From NCBI RefSeq assembly GCF_003628125.1, contig NZ_RBZU01000002.1, forward strand, positions 248,001 through 312,000: DNA of 64,000 nt. Reading direction: 5' to 3'. Positions 58,321-64,000 of the stretch are shown here, piece after piece. The first letter of the stretch is position 1; every line of letters starts with the position of its first letter. The notes beneath the pieces are model-generated. The model did no database searches. It was not told the origin of the DNA and saw nothing but the letters and a program-made list of their open reading frames with translations. The position numbers and the translations under genes are program-made. The stretch is from Pararobbsia silviterrae (GTDB lineage: Bacteria; Pseudomonadota; Gammaproteobacteria; Burkholderiales; Burkholderiaceae).

Positions 58321-58400
58321 CGCCTTGGATCTGATGGCCTTAGCGCTTGAATGTCTTGGGGCTTTGACGCTTGAGCGTTTTAGCGCGGGATGGACGGACC
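58321..58400. repeat. CTTAGC/CTTGAG-rich degenerate repeat
   Basis: Inverted relatives of the GCTAAG arrays: CCTTAGCGCTTGAA, GTCTTGGGGCTTTG, ACGCTTGAGCG and TTTTAGCG follow within 70 bases. Spacing is irregular, so this is a decayed member of the same family. Confidence 0.45.
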
Positions 58401-58582
58401 GCATCGCATTGGCGCAGGGAGCGATGATCTGACGGGGCTTGGGGAGAACACGCGCGGGCATCGCGGCGCGCGTCGGCTTTTGCCCTACAATCGGGCGCAA
58501 TGCATTCCCAGGCCGCCTGATGGACGACGACCGATCATGTCGATCGGATCGACAGACGGCCGTGCTCCCGGAGCCGAGATCC

Positions 58583-59641
58583 ATGAAGCCGTATCAATGG
58601 CCAATGCTTGTTCTGTATGCGGCGGCGATTTTCTCTCAGTCGAAATCGTTCCGCGACAATCCGGTCATCGGCAGCACGCGCCTGAATACGATGGGTTTGC
58701 ATCTGTTCCGGCGCCGGCTTGCGGCGCGGATGGGCGCGCGGCGTCGCGCGCAACTCGCGTCGCGCATCACCGCGGAAGACCGCGCGGCGATCGATCGCGA
58801 CGGCTATATCGTCAAGCGCGATTTTCTCGATCCCCAGACGTTTGCCGCGTTGCGCGATGAAATTCTCGGCTTGCAGACGCATGCGCGCGAGGCCGTCATC
58901 GGCGATACGCTGACGCGGCTGATTCCGCTCGACGTCTGGAACCTCAGAAAAGTACCGACGACGCGTACGGTTCTCGAAGGGCCGGATTTCAACGATCTGT
59001 TCGCGTATGCGGGCTCGTTCAAGCGCCGGCCGCGCCTGTTTGTCCAGACCGTATTCACGCAGGTGCTCAAGGATGCGCCGCCCGACGTCCAGTCGTTCTT
59101 TCATAGCGATACGTTTCATCCGACCGTCAAGGCCTGGCTGTATCTCGACGACGTGGACCCGGCCTCGTGTCCGTTCACGTATGTGCCCGGTTCGCATCTC
59201 GCGAATCGACGGCGGCTCGCTTGGGAGCGACGAGTCTCCTTCGATGCGGCGACGAGTGCCGATCCGCTGACCGCCGAAGGCTCGTTGCGCGTGACCGAAG
59301 CGGAACTCGCGCGTCTCGGGTATGCGCCGCCCGTGAGTCTCGCGGTCGGCGCGAATTCGCTTGTCATCGCGGACACCAGCGGATTTCACAAACGTGCGAC
59401 GAGCGCCGATCAGGCGCGGCGGATTTCGATCTGGGCGTATAGCCGCAGCAACCCGTTTCTACCGTGGGCCGGCGGCGATCTGACACGCCTGCTGCCTGCC
59501 GCGCATAGCGCGGGATTGCATCTGTTCTGGTTCGCGCAGGATCAGGTCAAGCGGATGCGCAAGGCGCGCGGCGGATGGCGCTGGGTCGGCGTGCGCACGC
59601 CGGCGACGCCGCCTGTGCTTGAGACGTCGTCGGAGTCTTGA
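58583..59641 (+). CDS. Phytanoyl-CoA dioxygenase (PhyH) family protein
   Basis: 352 residues. The PhyH-type Fe(II)/2-oxoglutarate fold has HSDTFHPTVKAWLYLDDV, the HxD metal pair, and a later GFHKRA His. A hydrophobic patch near the start (MLVLYAAAIFSQ) may associate with the membrane. The ATG after GGAG nine bases upstream is chosen; a longer frame starts 144 bases earlier without support. PhyH enzymes hydroxylate lipids, sugars or amino acids and occur in surface-structure modification loci. A link to flagellin modification is inferred from position only. Confidence 0.8.
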   Translation: MKPYQWPMLVLYAAAIFSQSKSFRDNPVIGSTRLNTMGLHLFRRRLAARMGARRRAQLASRITAEDRAAIDRDGYIVKRDFLDPQTFAALRDEILGLQTHAREAVIGDTLTRLIPLDVWNLRKVPTTRTVLEGPDFNDLFAYAGSFKRRPRLFVQTVFTQVLKDAPPDVQSFFHSDTFHPTVKAWLYLDDVDPASCPFTYVPGSHLANRRRLAWERRVSFDAATSADPLTAEGSLRVTEAELARLGYAPPVSLAVGANSLVIADTSGFHKRATSADQARRISIWAYSRSNPFLPWAGGDLTRLLPAAHSAGLHLFWFAQDQVKRMRKARGGWRWVGVRTPATPPVLETSSES

Positions 59642-59674
59642 GGCGTCTTGAGCGCGTTGAGCGGATGGAGCGGT

Positions 59675-59712
59675 TTAGCCGGGATAGAAAGGCTTAGCCC
59701 GGATAGAAAGGC
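59675..59712. repeat. Two 19-base tandem units with TTAGCC core
   Basis: TTAGCCGGGATAGAAAGGC is directly followed by TTAGCCCGGATAGAAAGGC (one mismatch), then a partial TTAAGCGG. The CTTAGCC core links it to the other GCTAAG-type arrays. Confidence 0.75.
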
Positions 59713-59805
59713 TTAAGCGGCATCAAGACGCTTAGCCGGGAGCGAGCGGTGTGGGCGGGATGAAGTGGCTTTGCGCGTGGGGCCGCGCCCCCGTGAGATC
59801 GAAGC

Positions 59806-59831
59806 CGCCCCTGCCCGAAGGCAGGGGCGAC
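59806..59831 (-). terminator. Hairpin after the first lipoprotein gene
   Basis: CGCCCCTGCC-CGAA-GGCAGGGGCG, a perfect 10-base stem with a tetraloop, directly after the gene on the minus strand. No T-run. Equivalent hairpins follow the other two lipoprotein genes. Confidence 0.65.
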
Positions 59832-59849
59832 ATTCAAGCGGCAAGGCGA

Positions 59850-61079
59850 TTAACCGAGTTCGCCCGGCGTGCACAGACCCTGAACGAAGAAGCCGTTGCC
59901 GTTCGGTTCGTCGAGGTAGTAGATCGCATTCGGCGACACCGGCAGGAACATCATCGCGCTTTGGCTGGAGTCGGAGTTCGTATAGAGCATCGACATCAAG
60001 CCGCCGATGGCGACCGGCGTCGGCTGCGACGACGAATCGGCGGCGCTGAATGACGAGTTCAAGGCGAACGTCGCCGAATTGCCGTTGACCGTCAGCGTCG
60101 AGCCCGAAATCACGACCTGCTGCGACAAGATGCCGCCCGTGAGCACGTTTTCGTCGGTCGTCTCGGGTTCGGTGCACACCCACGTGTTGTCATAGGTGCC
60201 GCTCGCGATCGTCTGCGCCGTCTGCAGGACCCACGAACCCGTACGGAACGTGCCGTCGCTGTTCGTGCCGGCCTGGTCGAGCATCAGCGTCGTCGCGCCA
60301 TTGCTCTTGCTTGCGAACAGGCGGCCGTACATCAAGCCGTTGAGCGTCAGGTCGAATGCGCCCGGATAGCTCGTCTGGTTCGCGTCGATCGCGATCGTGC
60401 CCGTGTCGGTGACGCTCGAATCTTCGTCGTCCGTACACGTGTCCGAGTACGGGGCGCTCGGGCACGCGCGGAACGTGCCGTCGGCGTTGATCTTGATCTG
60501 GCCCGTGTCGGCGTCCTGGTCGCCCGTCGGCACGCCGGCGCTCGTGTAATCGCCCGAGAGCTTGATGAAGCTGTACGTGCCCGCGAGTCCGGCGACAGTC
60601 GTCACGCCGTTGTTCGAACCCGTGACCTGTCCCGTCAGCGTACCCGAGCCGGCCTTGACGTTCGGCACCTTGAAGAACGTGCCGATCATCGTCGCGTTGT
60701 TGTTGCTGTCGGTATTCAGCGTGAAGGTCAGGCGCATGTCCGGCGCGCCGGTCGACAGTACTGCGGGCACCGTGCCGCTCGCCTGGAAATTATCCGCGGT
60801 GTACGTGCCGTTGCTCGTCGTGTAGCTGCTGACGACGCTGCCGCTCAGGCCGAACTGCGAGCTGATGAACGAGACGGTCACCTGACCCGTCGAGGGTGTA
60901 TCGAGCTGCACGCGGATCGTGTCGCCGAAGCTCATCGTGCCGATATAGGTTGAGCCCGACGGCAGCGGCTGCGCTTGCGTGAGGCTTTGCCCCGTGCTTG
61001 CCGAATCCGATCCGCCGCCGCCGCACGCGGCCAGCAGCGCGCTGACGCCGATACAAAACAATGCCTGCTTCACATTCAT
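59850..61079 (-). CDS. Lipoprotein, tandem family member 1
   Basis: 409 residues. The signal peptide ends in lipobox LLAAC, followed by CGGGGSDS. The mature part is Ser/Thr/Gly/Asp-rich and beta-like, with no known domain. The middle (about 165-245, KVPNVKAGSGTL to TCTDDEDSS) is almost identical to that of the next two genes, whereas the ends diverge. A Cys pair in SDTCTDDED and RACPSAP may form a disulfide. A FliA-type promoter and a leader of about 150 bases precede it. Function unknown; surface or periplasmic. Confidence 0.85.
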   Translation of the reverse strand: MNVKQALFCIGVSALLAACGGGGSDSASTGQSLTQAQPLPSGSTYIGTMSFGDTIRVQLDTPSTGQVTVSFISSQFGLSGSVVSSYTTSNGTYTADNFQASGTVPAVLSTGAPDMRLTFTLNTDSNNNATMIGTFFKVPNVKAGSGTLTGQVTGSNNGVTTVAGLAGTYSFIKLSGDYTSAGVPTGDQDADTGQIKINADGTFRACPSAPYSDTCTDDEDSSVTDTGTIAIDANQTSYPGAFDLTLNGLMYGRLFASKSNGATTLMLDQAGTNSDGTFRTGSWVLQTAQTIASGTYDNTWVCTEPETTDENVLTGGILSQQVVISGSTLTVNGNSATFALNSSFSAADSSSQPTPVAIGGLMSMLYTNSDSSQSAMMFLPVSPNAIYYLDEPNGNGFFVQGLCTPGELG

Positions 61080-61121
61080 GGTGTGTGGTCTCTCAAGCCA
61101 GTCGTGTCAATCGATCGAAGT

Positions 61122-61137
61122 GTCGGGCCGGATCGAA
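61122..61137 (-). promoter_or_regulatory. Conserved leader element in lipoprotein 1
   Basis: Plus-strand GTCGGGCCGGATCGAA occurs unchanged in the leader of lipoprotein 2, at a similar distance from both start codons. It may form part of an RNA structure or binding site, or simply be duplicated sequence. Confidence 0.4.
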
Positions 61138-61231
61138 ACGTCATGGCAGTCGAGACGTATCCGGCCGGGTCGGAGGCCTCGATCGCTCGCGCGGGGGCTT
61201 GGGCGATGCATCAAGCTTCCGACCTTATGCG

Positions 61232-61258
61232 TTATCGTCTTTCTTACAGATAACTTTA
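61232..61258 (-). promoter_or_regulatory. Sigma-28 (FliA)-type promoter of lipoprotein 1
   Basis: Minus strand: TAAAGTTA, exactly 11 bases, then GACGATAA. Seven of eight match each element of the FliA consensus (TAAAGTTT, GCCGATAA), with correct spacing. Confidence 0.75.
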
Positions 61259-61608
61259 GTGATTCATGCAAAGCGCTAACTAAATCGAATCCAGAGTCGG
61301 CATTGATTAAACGGAATGAAAGGAGAATTAGGCAATCTTCGATCCGATGCGTGATGTCGATTTGAAAAAAATGCCAAGCGGATAGATGTACGGGAAATTT
61401 TTCAATGACCTGCATCTGTGCGCGATTGAGTGACAGATAGGCGTACGCTTCAGTGCGCTTGCGCAAGCCAAAGCCAAAGCGATGCGGGTCCGGCGACGAC
61501 GCGAAAGGGATAAAACGAAAGCGGGAGGCGGGCAGGCGAATGGATGTGCGCTCAACGCACGCGAATGTTCGGCACGCGTACGCGAAGGGGGTGATGCGAG
61601 TCAAACGC

Positions 61609-61632
61609 ATCCCCCGCCGGGCGGCGGGGGAT
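61609..61632 (-). terminator. Hairpin after the second lipoprotein gene
   Basis: ATCCCCCGCC-GGGC-GGCGGGGGAT, a perfect 10-base stem with tetraloop, about 100 bases after the stop codon. On the minus strand it is followed by GCGTTTGAC, similar to the GCGATTGAC after the third gene's hairpin. Confidence 0.65.
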
Positions 61633-61733
61633 CGGTCTAAACATGTCGTGTTGCGTGTCCCGCGCTTACTTGCGATCGTGTCGGGATTCGCGCGGCGACG
61701 CAAGCGCGCGGAGACCGCTCAAGCGTTATGCGC

Positions 61734-62969
61734 TTACGCGGGCACGCCAGGCAAGCACAGACCCATGACGAAGTAGCCGTCGGCGTTCGGTTCGTCGAGG
61801 TAGTAGAGGTTCGATGCCGACACCGGCAGGAACATGATTGCGCTCTGCGTCGAGCCCGAACCGGGGTACGTGGACGACATCAATCCGCTGATCGCGACCG
61901 GCGTCGGCACGACCGACGAAGCGGCGGCGTTGAACGACGTATTGAACGCGAGGGTCAGTGCCAGCGAGTCCTCCGTCTGCGCTCCATTGATATAGAGGGC
62001 GCGTTGCGTCACACCGCCGGTGGGGGTGTCGCCGCTGAGCGTCGGCTCCGTGCAGGCGTAGAAGCCGTTATAGGTGCCGCTCACGAGGGTCGATGCGGTC
62101 TGAAGCACCCACGAGCCCGTGCGGTACGTACCGTCGCTGTTCGTGCCGGCCTGGTCGAGCATCAGCGTGACCGCGCCGTTCGCCGTGCTTGCGAACATGC
62201 GACCGTACATCACGCCGTTGAGCGTCAGATCGAATGCGCCCGGATAGTCAGTTTGATCCGCGTCGACCGTGATCGTGCCGGTGTCGGTGATGCTCGAATC
62301 TTCGTCGTCCGTGCACGTGTCCGAGTACGGGGCGCTCGGGCACGCACGGAACGTGCCGTCGGCGTTGATCTTGATCTGGCCCGTGTCGGCGTCCTGATCG
62401 CCCGTCGGCACACCGGCGCTCGTGTAGTCGCCCGAGAGCTTGATGAAGCTATACGTGCCCGCGAGTCCGGCGACAGTCGTCACGCCGTTGTTCGACCCTG
62501 CGAGCTGGCCCGCGAGCGTGCCCGAGCCGGCCTTGACGTTCGGCACATTGTAGATCTGTCCGCTCAGGACCCCGTTGTTGCTGCCGTCTACGGTGATGTA
62601 GAACGTCATGCCGACGGACGATGCACCGCTTCCCAACTGGGCGGGCACGTCACTGCCGTTCGCCGAGAAGTTCGACACGGAGTACACGTGCGTGTTGCTG
62701 TCTTGCGTGTAGGTGCCGGTCAGGCTGTCCTTCAGGCCGAACTGCGAACTGATGAACGAGATCGTCACATAGCCGGTCGACGGCGAATCGAGCTTGACCT
62801 CGACCGTGTCGCCGAAGCTCACCGTGGCGATATACGTCGAACCCGACGGCAGCGGTTGCGCTTGCGTGACGCTTTGGCTGGGGGTCGTGCTCGAACCGTC
62901 ACCGCCGCCGCACGCGGCCAGCAGCGCGCTGACCCCGATGCAAAACAATGCCTTCTTCAAATTCATCAT
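61734..62969 (-). CDS. Lipoprotein, tandem family member 2
   Basis: 411 residues with lipobox LLAAC and the same overall design as the flanking paralogues. The core block is nearly identical to member 1, also at DNA level, while N- and C-terminal thirds differ. The end (VMGLCLPGVPA) keeps a Cys that in all three members follows a G-L/LC motif. Two ATG codons are adjacent; the second corresponds to the start of member 1. A FliA-type promoter lies upstream. No recognised domain. Confidence 0.85.
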   Translation of the reverse strand: MMNLKKALFCIGVSALLAACGGGDGSSTTPSQSVTQAQPLPSGSTYIATVSFGDTVEVKLDSPSTGYVTISFISSQFGLKDSLTGTYTQDSNTHVYSVSNFSANGSDVPAQLGSGASSVGMTFYITVDGSNNGVLSGQIYNVPNVKAGSGTLAGQLAGSNNGVTTVAGLAGTYSFIKLSGDYTSAGVPTGDQDADTGQIKINADGTFRACPSAPYSDTCTDDEDSSITDTGTITVDADQTDYPGAFDLTLNGVMYGRMFASTANGAVTLMLDQAGTNSDGTYRTGSWVLQTASTLVSGTYNGFYACTEPTLSGDTPTGGVTQRALYINGAQTEDSLALTLAFNTSFNAAASSVVPTPVAISGLMSSTYPGSGSTQSAIMFLPVSASNLYYLDEPNADGYFVMGLCLPGVPA

Positions 62970-63021
62970 GTGTTTCCAGGTTGTCCAGGTCTTAATTACC
63001 GATCGCGCAGATCGGACAAAC

Positions 63022-63037
63022 GTCGGGCCGGATCGAA
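63022..63037 (-). promoter_or_regulatory. Conserved leader element in lipoprotein 2
   Basis: Identical 16-base match to the element in the leader of lipoprotein 1 (plus-strand GTCGGGCCGGATCGAA). A short related stretch with ACGTATCCG follows in both leaders. Confidence 0.4.
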
Positions 63038-63133
63038 TCGTAATGATCGTGGATACGTATCCGAGCGAGGCGATGACGACGATGGGCCGCATGTGCGGGA
63101 GGAGGCCTTGTGGGTCACCCTCGCCTTGACGTT

Positions 63134-63160
63134 TTAGCGTCATTTCTTTCAATAACTTTA
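63134..63160 (-). promoter_or_regulatory. Sigma-28 (FliA)-type promoter of lipoprotein 2
   Basis: Minus strand: TAAAGTTA, exactly 11 bases, then GACGCTAA. The -35 is identical to that of lipoprotein 1 and the -10 matches six of eight. Confidence 0.65.
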
Positions 63161-63344
63161 GGGCGGGGTTTAGCCGGGCGGCGCATGTCCTTGAGGGATG
63201 TATACGCCTTGCGTGCATTCTGCGTGCGAATAGGCAAGCTCATGCGGGCGGCGAGATGGTCCAAGGCGTGCGTCAAAGACGATGCTTAAGGGAAATGCGT
63301 CAATTAATAAAATGTGTAAGTGTCGATGTGACAGATGTCAATCG

Positions 63345-63370
63345 CATCCCCTGTCGAGCGACAGGGGATG
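63345..63370 (-). terminator. Hairpin after the third lipoprotein gene
   Basis: CATCCCCTGTC pairs with GACAGGGGATG around a four-base loop, 23 bases after the stop codon. Same place and style as the hairpins after the other two genes. Confidence 0.65.
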
Positions 63371-63392
63371 GCATGCTTGAATAGCAGGCGGA

Positions 63393-64000
63393 TCAGGGCG
63401 GCGGCGGGGGCGCGACAGTCCGCAAGCACAGACCTTGAACAAAGAAGCCGTCGCCGGCCGGTTCGTCGAGATAAGCGATCGCATTCGACGAGATGGGCAG
63501 GAGCATCATCGCGCTTTGGGTCTGGTTCGTGTTCGTATACGTGGTGGACATCAAACCGTTGATCGCGACCGGGGTCGGCGTCGATGACGAATTGACGGCG
63601 CTGAACGATGTATTGAACGCCAGCGTCGAGTCGCTAATAAAACCCAGAGTCGTGCCGCTGATCGTGGTGTATACGCTCGATATGTCGCCCGTGGCCACGT
63701 CGTCGTTGCCCAGGGTGGGCTCCTCGCAGTAGAACTCGCCGTCATCGGTGCCGCTCACGAGCGTCGATGCCGACTGGAGCACCCACGATCCCGTGCGATA
63801 CGTGCCGTCGCTGTTCGTGCCGGCCTGGTCGAGCATGAGCGTGATCGCGCCGTTCGCCGTGCTCGCGAACAGGCGGCCGTACATCAAGCCGTTGAGCGTC
63901 AGATCGAATGCGCCCGGATAGTCCGTCTGATCGGCATCGACGGCGATCGTGCCCGTGTCGGCGAGGCTCGGATCTTCGTCGTCCATGCACGTGTCCGAGT
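63393..64000 (-). CDS. Lipoprotein, tandem family member 3 (5' part outside the window)
   Basis: About 202 C-terminal residues are visible; the frame stays open to the right edge, where SDTC precedes MDDED, the equivalent of SDTCTDDED in the paralogues. An internal ATG there is not the true start. The blocks GLMYGRLFAS, LDQAGTNSDGTYRTGSW and YLDEP match the other members. It ends in a Pro run after the conserved GLC motif, unlike the other two members. The array may continue beyond the window. Confidence 0.85.
   Translation of the reverse strand, partial: SDTCMDDEDPSLADTGTIAVDADQTDYPGAFDLTLNGLMYGRLFASTANGAITLMLDQAGTNSDGTYRTGSWVLQSASTLVSGTDDGEFYCEEPTLGNDDVATGDISSVYTTISGTTLGFISDSTLAFNTSFSAVNSSSTPTPVAINGLMSTTYTNTNQTQSAMMLLPISSNAIAYLDEPAGDGFFVQGLCLRTVAPPPPP

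Larger units (their letters stand above)
61080..61733. other. Leader, promoter and intergenic stretch between lipoproteins 1 and 2
   Basis: It holds the FliA-type promoter, the conserved leader element and, toward the right, the hairpin that follows lipoprotein 2. The AT-richer part around 61260-61440 has no supported gene or repeat. Confidence 0.55.
62970..63392. other. Leader and intergenic stretch between lipoproteins 2 and 3
   Basis: It carries the FliA-type promoter, the conserved leader element, an AT-rich patch near 63300 and the hairpin after lipoprotein 3. No further gene is supported. Confidence 0.55.

Noticed and set aside
1..64000. tRNA, rRNA, insertion sequences, phage genes or integration sites
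   Set aside because: Read for cloverleaf arms, transposase or integrase motifs and flanking repeats; none was convincing.

Overview
The window is GC-rich, densely packed bacterial DNA of the kind seen in accessory replicons of Burkholderiaceae (Burkholderia sensu lato and relatives). This rests on gene content (LigB-type dioxygenase, many IclR/LysR/AraC/TetR regulators, HAAT-type uptake operons, OprD-like porin, FecI/FecR-controlled receptor) and on strong G/C third-position bias. No rRNA, tRNA, CRISPR array, insertion sequence or origin was seen. I count 52 protein genes, the last cut by the right edge.

Layout. (1) 150-6501, +: a catabolic operon with a class III extradiol dioxygenase, a HpcH/HpaI aldolase, a ThDP-dependent decarboxylase/carboligase, a 4,5-dihydroxyphthalate decarboxylase-like protein and a secreted TolB-like propeller, closed by a strong terminator. 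(2) 6981-14972: an MFS/aldehyde dehydrogenase/MFS operon, an outer-membrane channel, an AraC regulator and a secreted lactonase-family propeller. A shared GAAAAGTGC-type box lies in front of the channel, regulator and lactonase. (3) 15046-17828: a TetR gene with paired operators, divergent from a metallo-hydrolase, and a second, atypical metallo-hydrolase. (4) 18393-24434: three IclR regulators around an MFS transporter and a KstD/fumarate-reductase-type flavoprotein.

(5) 24486-36948 is the most striking part. A FecI/FecR pair is divergent from a long minus-strand operon: TonB-dependent receptor with STN domain, TonB, ExbB, ExbD, a thioredoxin fused to an unrecognised domain, TldD, an SbmA/BacA-type ABC transporter with its own ATPase, and PmbA/TldE. 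It reads as one pathway: take a peptide-like ligand through the outer membrane, energise that step, move the ligand across the inner membrane, then reduce and cleave it in the cytoplasm. I know of no described system with exactly this set.

(6) 37017-44312: an SDR gene divergent from a branched-chain-type ABC operon with a LivM-LivG fusion, an EthD-type protein and a maleylacetoacetate-isomerase-like GST. (7) 44544-55531: OprD-like porin, GlcD-like oxidase, an NMT1/SsuA-type ABC transporter, a creatininase-family hydrolase, a RidA protein and a cytosine-deaminase-like amidohydrolase, with a RutR-like TetR gene and RutR-like operator halves; then a LysR gene. This looks like uptake and hydrolysis of an N-heterocycle. 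(8) 55893-end: flagellin, a small membrane protein, a PhyH-type dioxygenase and a tandem array of at least three paralogous lipoproteins. The flagellin and two lipoprotein genes have FliA (sigma-28)-type promoters, so the lipoproteins probably belong to the late flagellar regulon.

Several intergenic stretches carry degenerate tandem arrays built on a GCTAAG/CTTAGC core with periods of 14, 11, 6 and 19 bases.
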